DNA from: Streptomyces shenzhenensis
GTDB taxonomy: Bacteria; Actinomycetota; Actinomycetes; Streptomycetales; Streptomycetaceae
Direction: 5' to 3'
Assembly: GCF_003688995.1 (NCBI RefSeq)
Contig: NZ_PENI01000025.1
Location: 62,001 to 126,000 of the forward strand
DNA length: 64,000 nucleotides
Shown here: positions 50,880 to 59,928 of the stretch, piece by piece
How the letters are laid out: every line of letters starts with the position of its first letter
How positions within the stretch are numbered: the first letter of the stretch is position 1
The notes under the pieces: generated by a model
Database searches by the model: none
Seen by the model: only the letters and a program-made list of their open reading frames with translations
What the model was told of the DNA's origin: nothing
Program-made: the position numbers and the translations under genes

Positions 50880-52595
50880 TCACCCGGCGGGAACCGGTCG
50901 GAGCCGCAGCGCGACGTCCTCCTCCCGCCCCCGGTCGCCGACGCGCATCGTCACCACCGCGCCGTCCACGTCCACGCCACCCCGTAGACAGGTGTAGACG
51001 ACCGCGGCCGGCAGGCCGGCATCCACGGGCGGTCCCGTCACCACGGCCTCCACCATCCGGCCGTCCCGCAGCCCGACCAGAACACCGCCGCCGCGCACGG
51101 CCGCGGCTGTCATCAGGCACCCCGGCCACCGTGCGAGCGTCCGCCTGATCCAGCGCACCGCCTCCACCGCGCGGTCAGCGGGGTGCCGGCGGAGCACCAC
51201 CGAGGCGCTCTCCGTCAGCCGGCTGTCCCGCTCGTCGTCCGCGCACGCCAGATGCGCGAAGCGCACCGGCGTCTCGGTGGCCGCCGCGGGGGTGCCCAGC
51301 ACGGCCGGGAAGCGGCACACCCCGACCACCGGCTCCCCGTCATCGGCCGCCAACGCCGTGGTCACCAGCCAGGACGTGACCTCCGCACCCGGAGGATCGG
51401 CCACCGGCACCGACCGCACCGACGGAGCAGCCGCGTCCGGTTCCGGGAGCCGCAGCAGGTGATAGACGACCCTGCGCAGCCTGGTCAGGGCCTGCCCGCG
51501 CGCGGCGAAGGCCCGCTCCGCCACCGCCGCGTACCGGAGAGAGGAGTGGGAGCGCACCGCATCCTCGATCTGGCCGCGAAGATCGCCCGCCGGGTCGAGG
51601 CGGGGCGCGCGGGCCGCCAGATCCGCGACGGCGGTCCCCGCCACCGAGTCCCGGCCGAAGGCGCCGAGCAGCACCGGCGCACCCGCCGCGGCCCCGTACA
51701 GGGTGACCGACCCGTGGTCACCGATCACCACGTCGGCCGCGACCAGGGCGGACCGCCAGGCATGCACCGGGGGCACCAGTACCAGGCCCCCGGGCACGGC
51801 GTTCCCCAGCACGGTGCGCAGCTGCCAGGCGCCGTGTGCGGCCCACACATTGGGGTGGACCACCGCAGCGACCCGGTACTCGTCCCAGGGCAGCTCCGCC
51901 AGCAGGCGAGCGGGCAGCTCCGGGTGCCTGCCCAGCAGCGAGGTGGGCCCCCACGTCGAACTGACCAGCACCAGCCGGTGCTGTGCCGTGAGCCCCATGG
52001 CCGTCCGGTACGCCGTGCGCCGCGGCCGGCTGACCAGCAACTCGTCCAGGCACGGATCACCCACGAGCACGGTGTGCCCGGCGGTCTTGGGGTGTGCGGC
52101 GAGCAACTGCTGCTCCTGGGCCGGGTGCGACACGGCCAGCCAGGCGCGTCCCGCCTCCAGCAGCGCGTCGGGCACGACACCGGACAGCCGCTCCCCGGTA
52201 CTGCGGGAATCCGGCACCTGTTTCTGGAAGCCCACGCCGTGCGGCAGTACCAGCACCGGGCAGTCGCCCTCCGGCACCTCGATGTTCTCGCTCGCCGTCA
52301 GAATGAGGTCGGGGGAGATCTCCGCAAGCTGCTCCCACGGCATGACCCGGCACCCGGCCTGGTGGAGAAGGTCGAGTACGCCGGCGTTGAAGGCCGAGGT
52401 GGGGTCGTGGGCGAACACCACGGTCACGCGCCCGTCGCCGTCCAGTACGGCGGGCAGCGACTCCAGGATCCGTACGGTCGAGGTGACGGTGCGTGCGGCC
52501 ACCACCAGCGTCCGTTCGCTCCGGAAGGTGCTCCACCGGGACGCGTCATGCCCGACCGGCACGCGCAGGGGTGAACTACCGAACACCGCAGTCAC
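50880..52595 (-). CDS. GT-B-like protein of unknown function, 571 aa
   Basis: The GTG start is at 52595. Residues 25-390 look like two Rossmann-type domains: RTLVVAARTVTSTVRILESL, VTVVFAHDPTSAFNAGVLDL, CPVLVLPHGVGFQKQV, RLVLVSSTWGPTSLLGRHPE, VVHPNVWAAHGAWQLRTVLG, and VAADVVIGDHGSVTLYGAAAGAPVLLG. The last pattern resembles the donor-binding site of GT-B glycosyltransferases and CDP-glycerol glycerophosphotransferases. Relatives in Streptomyces are, to my memory, sometimes labelled translation initiation factor 2, which this protein is not: there is no G domain. The C-terminal 180 residues are beta-rich. A role in modifying a surface polymer or a small molecule is possible; the assignment is by fold impression only. 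Confidence 0.65.
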   Translation of the reverse strand: MTAVFGSSPLRVPVGHDASRWSTFRSERTLVVAARTVTSTVRILESLPAVLDGDGRVTVVFAHDPTSAFNAGVLDLLHQAGCRVMPWEQLAEISPDLILTASENIEVPEGDCPVLVLPHGVGFQKQVPDSRSTGERLSGVVPDALLEAGRAWLAVSHPAQEQQLLAAHPKTAGHTVLVGDPCLDELLVSRPRRTAYRTAMGLTAQHRLVLVSSTWGPTSLLGRHPELPARLLAELPWDEYRVAAVVHPNVWAAHGAWQLRTVLGNAVPGGLVLVPPVHAWRSALVAADVVIGDHGSVTLYGAAAGAPVLLGAFGRDSVAGTAVADLAARAPRLDPAGDLRGQIEDAVRSHSSLRYAAVAERAFAARGQALTRLRRVVYHLLRLPEPDAAAPSVRSVPVADPPGAEVTSWLVTTALAADDGEPVVGVCRFPAVLGTPAAATETPVRFAHLACADDERDSRLTESASVVLRRHPADRAVEAVRWIRRTLARWPGCLMTAAAVRGGGVLVGLRDGRMVEAVVTGPPVDAGLPAAVVYTCLRGGVDVDGAVVTMRVGDRGREEDVALRLRPVPAG

Positions 52596-52739
52596 CCCGG
52601 GCAGCCATGCCGCTCGGCGCTCGCGGCGCGCGGCGGTGCGGGCTCAGCGCATCTCAACGTGGGTGGCAACCCTTCCCCTGGCGGCAGGCACGCGACCGGA
52701 ACACAGACACAGGTACAGGGACACGGTAACGAATCACCC

Positions 52740-53130
52740 CGAGGCACACGATCGATCGCGGGCCCGCCGTGGCGTCAGCCGACCGGTGAACACCTCGGCC
52801 GACGAGCCGGCGCCGGTGGAGCAGGGCCGGTCGGCGAGGCCTTCCGGGCAGGTGGTCGCCTCTCTCGCGCACGCCCTGCAGCTGACCACCACCGAGCGTG
52901 ACCACCTCTACCGCATGGCCGGGCTGCTCCCGCCGAACGACGGTCCGATCCCCGATCGCGTCCCGCCCGGCGTCCAGCGGGTAGACGATCGCGCATCCCA
53001 CGGTCGGGGCGGTGGAGGTGGACTGCGACGTCCTGACCGACGGCGACTCCGAGTTCAAGATCGTGATCCTGACGGCGCCCCGGCCGCGGGCGCTTCCTGG
53101 CGCGCTGCGTGAGGAAGCGGCGGTCGCGGC
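52740..53130 (+). pseudogene. Decayed MmyB-type XRE transcriptional regulator
   Basis: One frame (about 52746-52985) reads PAPVEQGRSARPSGQVVASL, AHALQLTTTERDHLYRMAGL, LPPNDGPIPDRVPPGVQRV, the middle of an MmyB-like XRE regulator (normally ARIEQGR...VLAALADALQLTDAERDHL). A second frame (about 52998-53110) resumes with HPTVGAVEVDCDVLTDGDSE and FKIVILTAPRP, its C-terminal ligand domain. The start of the helix-turn-helix is missing, most of the ligand domain (about 130 residues) is deleted, and the frame changes. It is a clear relic directly in front of the WD40-kinase gene. Confidence 0.75.
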
Positions 53131-53163
53131 GCGCCGCGGTTGTCAATCCGCCTCAGGACACGC

Positions 53164-56100
53164 ATGGTTGGCCGCATGGCGATGGGGAGCTGGCGGCGCG
53201 GGGACGTCGTCCTGGGCCTGTACGAGGTGCTCGATGTCAGCGACGGCGGCGGGATGGGACTCGTGTACCGCGTCCGGCACCGCGACTGGAACACGGATCT
53301 CGCCGTCAAGGTGCCGCGCCCCGAACTCGTGGCCGGCGCCGCGGGGCGCCACGGCTTCGAGACCGAGGCGGGCACATGGGTCTCGCTCGCCCTGCATCCG
53401 CATGTCGTCGGCTGCGCCTACGTCCGCCGGATCGAGGACGTGCCGTGTGTGTTCGCCGAGTGGATCGAGGGCGGGTCGCTCGCCGAACTCGTACGGGACG
53501 GGCGGCTGTACGCGGACACGGGCCCCGACCCCACCGGCGCCCTCGCCCGGGTCCTGGACCTGGCCGTGCAGATGGCCTGGGGCATCGACCACGCGCATCG
53601 CCAGGGCCTGATCCACCAGGACGTCAAGCCCGCCAATGTCATGGTGGAGACGGGCGCCGCCTGGACCGCGAAGGTCACCGACTTCGGACTCGCGGGCGCC
53701 CGGGCCGCGGCCGGCGAGCGATCCGCCGTACCGGCGGAGAGCAACCTGCTGGCCAGCTACGGCGGGATGACACCGGCGTACTGCTCGCCGGAGCAGGCCG
53801 ACGCGCGGGCCGGCGCGGGGATCTCGCTCACCCGGGCCACGGACGTCTGGTCCTGGGCGCTGTCCGTGCTGGAGATGTTCGTCGGCTCCCCGCCGTGCCG
53901 GTACGGGCAGTCGGCACCGGAGGTGTTCGCCGCGTATCTGGAGTCCGGACCACCGGGGCCGCCGGGGGCACCCGTCCTGCCCCCGGCCCTCGCCGCCCTG
54001 CTGGGCCGGTGCTTCGCGTCCGATCCGGCGCGGCGCCCGCACCGCCTGGACGAACTCGCCGCGGCCGTCATCGAGTTGTACGAGGAGGCCATCGGGGTGC
54101 CGTATCCGCGGGTGCCGCCGCAGGAGGCGCAACTGCTCGCCGCGGGCCTGTCCAACCAGGCCCTGTCGCTGCTCGACCTGGACCGGGCGGAGGAGGCCGA
54201 GGAACTGTGGCGCACGGCCAAGGACGTCGACCCGCACCATCTGCCCACGGTCTACAACTGGGCCCTGCACCGCTGGCGGCAGGGCTCGCTCTCCGACGAG
54301 GACATCGTCTCCGACCTGCGCACCACACGGGCCCTGTACGGCGAGCCGGCGGAGGTGGACCGGCTGCTCGCTCTGGTGCAGGTCGAACGGGGCGACGCCG
54401 CCGCTGCCGAGGCACTGCTCGCGGACGCGCCGGACGTTCCCGAAGTGTCGGCCGCGCGTGCGGAGTTGGCGCGCCGGGAACCCGCGCGCCCGCCCGAACT
54501 GCTCGAGGGGCACCGCGGCGCGGTGACCTCAGCCGCACTGAGCGCGGACGCCTCGGTGGCCCTCACCGGCGGCGAGGACGGCCGTGTCCGGGTGTGGGAC
54601 CCGGCCGCGCACCGCTGCCGGTGTGTGCTGCCGCCCGAGCGGACCGGCGCCCCGCCGCCGGGGGACGGCACCGCCGCGGAGGACGAGGAACTCGCCCCGG
54701 TCACCGCCGTGGCGCTCACGCCCGACGGGCGCACCGCACTGGTCGGGCGCCGTACCGGACCCGCCGAACTGTGGGACCTCACGACGGGCGGGCTGCTGCG
54801 CCTGCTCGGCGAGCGCCGCTCGGCCGTCACCGCGGTCGCGCTGAACGGCTCCGGCGGTGCCGTGGTCGCCCACGAGGGCGGGCCGATCGAGGTCTGGGAC
54901 CTCGGCACCGGACAGCTGGTGCGCGCGCTCGACCACCCGCCCTCGACGTTCCGGAGACTGGACCCGGCCACCGGGCGGATCCTGCCGGAGATCCACCGCA
55001 GGCCGTCCGCCGTCTCCGCCGTCGCGCTCGCCGAGGACGGCCGGGTCGCGGTCTCGGCCTCGAAGGAAGACGGCAGCGTGGTGTCCTGGGACGTGGCCAC
55101 CGGCCGGCCGCTGTACCGCCTCGTGAAGTCGGCGGACCTGCGCGGCACCGGGATCGACCTGGTCGCGCTCGCTCCGTACGGTACGCACGCCCTGTTGACG
55201 GGTCACCTCACGGACAAGGTGCGCATCTGGGAGACCCGGACCGACCGGGTCAGGGACGTGGTGCCCAGGAGGTTCGGCAGCGACTCCCTGATGACCCTGA
55301 ACCGCGAGGCCACACGCGCCGCCTCGGTGGCGTCCGGGCATGCCGACCAGCCGCTGAGGATCTGGGAGACCCGCACCGGCCGCTGCGTCCGCACCATCGA
55401 CACCCAGCTGCTGATCGAGCCCCACACCCAGCTGACCCTGCCGCTGCGCATCCACAGCGTGGCGCTCAGCGCCGACGGCCGGCTCGTCGTGCTCGGCGAC
55501 GGGTTCGGCGGGGTCCAGTTCCACCGGCTGGCCCCGGCCGGGTTCCGCGCCCCGTGGAGCTACGCACGCCCGCGCACCGCCGGTGCGCTCGCGGAGGGTG
55601 CGGCACGGGTCAGGGGCCTGGTCGAGCGTGCCGAGGAGCTGGCAGGTCAGGGCAGGACGCGGGCCGCCGCCGAGCAGCTGCGGACGGCCCGCGCGGTCCC
55701 CGGCTTCGAACGGCATCCCGAACTACGCGCGCTCTGGGCGGACGTGGGCAGATCGGCGGGCCGGCGCACGGACCTGCTGAGCATCTGGCAGCGCTACGAC
55801 CTCAGCGGCGGCCGCATCTTCACGCAGCAGGTGAACATCGGGGTGAGCACCGACGCGGAACTGGCCGTGACCGGCGGGGCCGACGGCCGCGTTCGGGTGT
55901 GGGAGCTGCAGACCGGGCAGCATCTGCACACGTTCCCGGAGCGGGTGGCCAACACCCACACTGTGCTGATCGCGGCGGACTGCCGACTCGCCGTCACGGC
56001 CGACTGGGGCGGCGAGGCACACCTGTGGGACTTCGAGGAGGGGACGAGGAGCGCCCGACTGCACGGGGACCAGGGGCAGGTGAGATCGGTCGCCATCGAC

Positions 56101-56847
56101 CGCAACGGCGACCACGCCCTGGTCGGGGACGAGGGCGGGGCGGTGTGCCTGTGGCGACTGCGCGCCGGGGCCCGGGACCGGACGACCGTGGTGGCGCACC
56201 TGGGCCGCACCATGCTGGGGCACGACGGTCCGGTCGGGGTGGTCCGGCTGAGCCCTGACGGGCGGTTCGCGGCCTCGGCCGGACGGGAGGACCGCACCGG
56301 ACGGCTGTGGGCGACGGGCACCGGCGTACCGCTGCTCACGTTCCCGCTGGGCGTCGGCGATCCCGGGATGTGGTTCGCCCCGGACGGCAGGCGGTTGTTC
56401 GTCAACTCCACCGCCGGGCTGACGGTCTGGGACGTACGGACGCGGCGGCCGGTGTACGAGCGGCAGGCGCACCCGGGGGCGCTGGTGCTGAGCGCGGACG
56501 GGCGCATGGCCGTCACGCCCGGCCTGATGACGGTGGAGGTGTGGGAGACGGCGACGGGCCGGACGGTGTGCGAACTGCCCGAGTTCTCCTCGACGTTCGA
56601 CATCAGCCCGGACGGGCACTATGTGGTCACGGCCGACCATGACCGGAGACTGCGGATGTGGGACGTCCGGACGGGCCGGTGTCTGCACACCCTCGAAGGC
56701 CATCCCGAGTCCGTCACTCTGGTCGCCTTCACCGTGGACGGCCGCAATGTCGTGTCCGCCGATCTCCGGCCGGGCATCCGGCTGTGGGAACTCGACTACG
56801 ACTACGACTTCGCGGCGGACGGCCGTGCGGAGGCCGGTGACTGGTGA
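53164..56847 (+). CDS. Ser/Thr protein kinase with TPR-like linker and two WD40 propellers
   Basis: The product is about 1227 residues. ATG 53164 has AGGA 6 bases upstream; TTG 53140 and ATG 53176 are alternatives. Kinase domain (about 18-300): glycine loop DGGGMGLVYRV, Lys in LAVKVPRPE, catalytic loop HQDVKPANVMVE, DFGLAG, TPAYCSPEQAD. Arg of HRD is Gln, so activation-loop control may differ. A helical TPR-like stretch (about 305-440; NQALSLLDLDRAEEAEELWR) follows. WD40 propeller 1 (about 445-790) has EGHRGAVTSAALSADASVAL and GGEDGRVRVWDP; a helical insert (about 800-885) precedes propeller 2 (about 885-1220; TGGADGRVRVWELQTGQHLH, LRMWDVRTGRCLHTLEGH). No membrane helix. WD40 repeats should bind a partner or substrate. 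The stop overlaps the FHA-kinase start. Confidence 0.92.
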   Translation: MVGRMAMGSWRRGDVVLGLYEVLDVSDGGGMGLVYRVRHRDWNTDLAVKVPRPELVAGAAGRHGFETEAGTWVSLALHPHVVGCAYVRRIEDVPCVFAEWIEGGSLAELVRDGRLYADTGPDPTGALARVLDLAVQMAWGIDHAHRQGLIHQDVKPANVMVETGAAWTAKVTDFGLAGARAAAGERSAVPAESNLLASYGGMTPAYCSPEQADARAGAGISLTRATDVWSWALSVLEMFVGSPPCRYGQSAPEVFAAYLESGPPGPPGAPVLPPALAALLGRCFASDPARRPHRLDELAAAVIELYEEAIGVPYPRVPPQEAQLLAAGLSNQALSLLDLDRAEEAEELWRTAKDVDPHHLPTVYNWALHRWRQGSLSDEDIVSDLRTTRALYGEPAEVDRLLALVQVERGDAAAAEALLADAPDVPEVSAARAELARREPARPPELLEGHRGAVTSAALSADASVALTGGEDGRVRVWDPAAHRCRCVLPPERTGAPPPGDGTAAEDEELAPVTAVALTPDGRTALVGRRTGPAELWDLTTGGLLRLLGERRSAVTAVALNGSGGAVVAHEGGPIEVWDLGTGQLVRALDHPPSTFRRLDPATGRILPEIHRRPSAVSAVALAEDGRVAVSASKEDGSVVSWDVATGRPLYRLVKSADLRGTGIDLVALAPYGTHALLTGHLTDKVRIWETRTDRVRDVVPRRFGSDSLMTLNREATRAASVASGHADQPLRIWETRTGRCVRTIDTQLLIEPHTQLTLPLRIHSVALSADGRLVVLGDGFGGVQFHRLAPAGFRAPWSYARPRTAGALAEGAARVRGLVERAEELAGQGRTRAAAEQLRTARAVPGFERHPELRALWADVGRSAGRRTDLLSIWQRYDLSGGRIFTQQVNIGVSTDAELAVTGGADGRVRVWELQTGQHLHTFPERVANTHTVLIAADCRLAVTADWGGEAHLWDFEEGTRSARLHGDQGQVRSVAIDRNGDHALVGDEGGAVCLWRLRAGARDRTTVVAHLGRTMLGHDGPVGVVRLSPDGRFAASAGREDRTGRLWATGTGVPLLTFPLGVGDPGMWFAPDGRRLFVNSTAGLTVWDVRTRRPVYERQAHPGALVLSADGRMAVTPGLMTVEVWETATGRTVCELPEFSSTFDISPDGHYVVTADHDRRLRMWDVRTGRCLHTLEGHPESVTLVAFTVDGRNVVSADLRPGIRLWELDYDYDFAADGRAEAGDW

Positions 56848-58097
56848 CCGCACAGGTGACCGTCGCCATGCACACCGGCACCAGGGTCGTGCTGTACGCC
56901 TTCAGCGAGCCGGTGAGCTGCGAGGTGGGCCGGTCGGGCGAGTGCCGGATCCGCATTCCCGAGCGGCACCGCGGTGTGTCCCGGCGGCACTGCCGACTGG
57001 ACGTCGACCCGCCGCGGCTCCGGGTACGTGACCTGGGCAGCAGCTACGGCACACAGGTGAACGGCGAACGTCTGGGCCCCCTCGTCGACCGGCCGCTGAC
57101 CGACGGGGACGAGATCCGTGTCGGGGACGTACGGCTGTTGATCACGGTCAGCGAGTCGAGCGAGCCACCGCAGACCGCCACGGCGGCGGACCACGCGGAA
57201 CCGGCTCGTCCCCCGGTGCCGCAGGTGCCCGGCTATGCCCTCATCCGTGAGCTGGGCCGCGGCTCCCAGGGCGTCGTACAGCTGGCCCGGGACCTGGCGT
57301 CGGGTGAACTCGTCGCGCTCAAACAGGTGTTGGCGTCGGGACCGGTGGACGACAACGCGCGGTTCGCGTTCCGCCGCGAACTCGCCGGGATCCGCGCCCT
57401 GCGCCATCCGCACATCGTCGCGTTCCGGGGCGGTGGCGACGAGGACAACGCGTTCTACTTCGCGACCGAGTACTGCCCGGGTGGCAGCCTCGAACAGCTG
57501 GCGGAGCGGTACGGCGGCACGGTGCCGGTGGACGAGGCGCTCACCGTCGTACGGCAGGTGCTCTCGGGCCTCGCCTACGCCCATCAGGCCGAACTGCCCT
57601 CGCTCCGCCGGCCGGACGGCACCGCCACCCCGGCGCGCGGTCTGGTGCACCGCGACGTCAAGCCGGCCAACATCCTGCTGGCGGGAGCGTCCGCCGGCGG
57701 CCACCCCGTGGTCAAGCTCGCGGACTTCGGGCTGGCCAAGGCGTTCGAGCGCGCGGGGCTTTCCGGGCACACCCGCACCGGCGCGCTGGGCGGGACGATC
57801 CCGTTCACGGCACGTGCCCAACTGGTCGACTACAAGTACGCCGGCCCCGAGGTCGACGTATGGGCCACGGCGGCCTGCCTGTACTGGATGCTCACCGGTG
57901 CCACACCACGCGACTTCCCGCCCGGCCGCGACCCGGTCGCCGTCGCCCTGCGCGAGCCGGTCGTACCGATCAGGGAGCGCGTCGGGTCGGTGCCGCCGCG
58001 CCTGGCGCACGTGATCGACGAGACACTGACCGACACCCCACGCATCACCGTGCGGACGGCGCCCGAACTGACCCGGCTGCTGAAGGACGCCGCATGA
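56844..58097 (+). CDS. FHA-domain Ser/Thr protein kinase
   Basis: The product has 417 residues; GTG 56844 overlaps the stop of the WD40-kinase gene (GTGA), so they are coupled. The N-terminal FHA domain (about 15-105) has VGRSGECRIRIP, HRGVSRRHCRLD, DLGSSYGTQVNGERL, all the phosphothreonine-binding residues. After a 25-residue linker comes the kinase (about 130-415): ELGRGSQGVVQLARD, VALKQVL, RGLVHRDVKPANILLAG, KLADFGLAKAF. The activation segment ends GGTIPFTARAQLVDYKYAGP rather than the usual GTPxYMAPE, so the APE anchor is missing, yet DVWATAACLYWMLTG continues normally. FHA fused in front of a kinase is unusual; it could read the phosphorylated WD40-kinase next door. Confidence 0.92.
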   Translation: MTAQVTVAMHTGTRVVLYAFSEPVSCEVGRSGECRIRIPERHRGVSRRHCRLDVDPPRLRVRDLGSSYGTQVNGERLGPLVDRPLTDGDEIRVGDVRLLITVSESSEPPQTATAADHAEPARPPVPQVPGYALIRELGRGSQGVVQLARDLASGELVALKQVLASGPVDDNARFAFRRELAGIRALRHPHIVAFRGGGDEDNAFYFATEYCPGGSLEQLAERYGGTVPVDEALTVVRQVLSGLAYAHQAELPSLRRPDGTATPARGLVHRDVKPANILLAGASAGGHPVVKLADFGLAKAFERAGLSGHTRTGALGGTIPFTARAQLVDYKYAGPEVDVWATAACLYWMLTGATPRDFPPGRDPVAVALREPVVPIRERVGSVPPRLAHVIDETLTDTPRITVRTAPELTRLLKDAA

Positions 58098-58118
58098 CGG
58101 CCCCCCGACGACACACCG

Positions 58119-59126
58119 TCACGTGATCGCACCGGCTGTCCCGTGCCCGCCTGTCCCGTGCCCGCGGAGCCGGCGGGCGGCGGTTCGTCGGTCACGGGTG
58201 CGCCGTACCAGGTCGTCGGCGGCCACCCGCCAGTGCGGGTGGTCGAAGGCGAAGCCCGCGCGCAGCAGCCGGCCCGGGACGACACGGCGGCTCTTGAGCA
58301 GCAGTTCGGTGTCCGTGCGCAGGGCGAAGGCACCGAGTTCGGCCATCCAGCGGGTGGCCGGCAGCCCCACCGGTACACCCCACGCGGACCTCAGGTCGCG
58401 CATGAGCTGCCGCTGCGGCAGGGGGTGGGGCGCCGCGAGGTTCACCGGCCCCGTGATCTCGTCGTGGTCGACCAGCCACTCCACCGCGCGGACGAGATCG
58501 TGGTCGTGGATCCAGGACACGTACTGCGCGCCACCCGCGACCGGGCCGCCGAGCCCCAGCCGAGCCAGGCCCAGCAGGACGTCGAAGACACCGCCCCGGT
58601 CCGGGCTCATCACCATGGCCGAACGGAGGGCGACCTTGCGGGTGTGCGGGGTGTCGGCCCGTTCCAGTTCGCGCTCCCACGACCTGGCGATGTCGACGCT
58701 GTAGGCCCAGTAGCCCGGCACGCCGGGTTCCGTCCCGCCGATGACCCCGCTGTCCTCGTCGTTGGGCGCGTCGAAGCGGTGGGCGTAGACGGTGGCGGTG
58801 CTCATCTGCAGCCATACCCGGGGCGGTCGGCCGGAAGCGGCGATGGCCTGCCCCACCACCCTGGCGGAGTCCACCCGGGAGGCCATCATGTCCCGCAGAT
58901 GGTCGGAGGTGTAGCGGCAACTGACACTGCGGCCGGCCAGATTGATCACGACGTCGCTGCCGTCGATCTGATCGGTCCAGGGCCCCAAGGTCCGTCCGTC
59001 CCAGGGCGCTTCGCCGGGACGTGCGGGTCGTCTGGTCAGCACCACCACCTCGTGGCCCGCCGCGGTCAGCGCCCGGTTCAGGATGGTGCCCACCTGCCCG
59101 GTGCCCCCGGGAATCACATACTTCAC
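58119..59126 (-). CDS. TIGR01777-type SDR epimerase
   Basis: The product has 335 residues; GTG 59126 follows AAGGGGG. N-terminal Rossmann motif VIPGGTGQVGTILNRALTAA, the VVVLTRRPARPGEAPWDGRT region, DVVINLAGRSVSCRYT, and the C-terminal DUF1731-like part (WGVPVGLPATRWMAELGAFA, LKSRRVVPGRLLRAGFAFDH). The active-site Tyr-x3-Lys is replaced by YWAYSVDIARSWE, as is common in this family. It is related to YfcH/SulA-interacting epimerases; function uncertain. It is convergent with the FHA-kinase, 21 bases apart. Confidence 0.9.
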   Translation of the reverse strand: MKYVIPGGTGQVGTILNRALTAAGHEVVVLTRRPARPGEAPWDGRTLGPWTDQIDGSDVVINLAGRSVSCRYTSDHLRDMMASRVDSARVVGQAIAASGRPPRVWLQMSTATVYAHRFDAPNDEDSGVIGGTEPGVPGYWAYSVDIARSWERELERADTPHTRKVALRSAMVMSPDRGGVFDVLLGLARLGLGGPVAGGAQYVSWIHDHDLVRAVEWLVDHDEITGPVNLAAPHPLPQRQLMRDLRSAWGVPVGLPATRWMAELGAFALRTDTELLLKSRRVVPGRLLRAGFAFDHPHWRVAADDLVRRTRDRRTAARRLRGHGTGGHGTAGAIT

Positions 59127-59184
59127 AGGGTCCCCCTTCGTATGGGGACCACTCTACGCCGAAAAGTTGAACATGTTCAAAAAG

Positions 59185-59928
59185 TCAGCCGTCGCCGTCC
59201 CGGAGGCGGACGCCGCCGACGGTCATGGTGAATCCGGTCCGGCCCAGCCGTTCGAACCCCTTCCCGAACGTGCCCGCGCGCAGGGCCTTGTCGTGGGCCG
59301 CCCGCTGCCCGGCCGAGCAGCCGCTCCGGTCGATGTCGAGCGTGGGAACGACGGGCGGCACCGCGTCCCGGAGATGCTCGGGAAATCGGGCCACGTTGGC
59401 CTCGTACGCGGGGTCGTCCGGATAGCTCAGGGACACCGTGAGGGGCGGTTCGCCGCCGAGCCGCGCACCGGCGGCACGGAGCGACGCGGCCAGCGCTTTG
59501 AGCGCCAGCGGGATCCCGCCGGCCGTCTGCAGGTCCCCGGCGTCGTACACGTACACCGGGGGCGCGGCCTCCGGGACGATGTAGCGCACCACGACCCGGC
59601 TGTGGTCGAACCGCACCAGCAGCGAGGGCCACGGCCCGCCGCCCTCGACCGTGAACCGGGGGCGTTCCTGGTTCGAGTACATGCGCAGCACGACCCAGTC
59701 GATGGTCTCCATCGCCTCGGGCGGGAGGTTGTCCGGGCTGTACGGTCCCCGGCTGCGCCGCCGCAACGCGGTCTCGTCCATCAGGGCGAGGATCCGGGCG
59801 GAGCCGGAGTCGGCCTCCAGCGCCAGCGGGTCGATCGCCAACTCCCGCAGGACATGGCGGGCCGCGTCGATCAGCGGCGACACCGCCGGTCCGGTACCGT
59901 CCGCCGGGCCTGCGGCATGCCACTTCAT
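59185..59928 (-). CDS. Uncharacterised protein, 247 aa, coupled to the DUF7019-like gene
   Basis: ATG 59928 overlaps the stop of the upstream gene in ATGA. The soluble product begins with helices (LIDAARHVLRELAIDPLALE, ILALMDETALRRRSRGP), continues with a beta-rich core (ETIDWVVLRMYSNQERPRFT, WPSLLVRFDHSRVVVRYIV, PVYVYDAGDLQTAGG) and ends in PPLTVSLSYPDDPAYEANVA and FTMTVGGVRLRDGDG. I do not recognise the family. Strict coupling implies it works with the DUF7019-like protein, possibly as a complex. Confidence 0.65.
   Translation of the reverse strand: MKWHAAGPADGTGPAVSPLIDAARHVLRELAIDPLALEADSGSARILALMDETALRRRSRGPYSPDNLPPEAMETIDWVVLRMYSNQERPRFTVEGGGPWPSLLVRFDHSRVVVRYIVPEAAPPVYVYDAGDLQTAGGIPLALKALAASLRAAGARLGGEPPLTVSLSYPDDPAYEANVARFPEHLRDAVPPVVPTLDIDRSGCSAGQRAAHDKALRAGTFGKGFERLGRTGFTMTVGGVRLRDGDG

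Noticed and set aside
50880..52595. Translation initiation factor 2
   Set aside because: This label is attached to similar Streptomyces proteins, but there is no GTP-binding domain; the sequence looks like a GT-B fold.
53109..56258. Second long plus-strand frame (over 1000 codons) across the WD40-kinase gene
   Set aside because: Arg/Gly/Pro-rich shadow frame with no motifs; the kinase frame has all catalytic and WD40 signatures.
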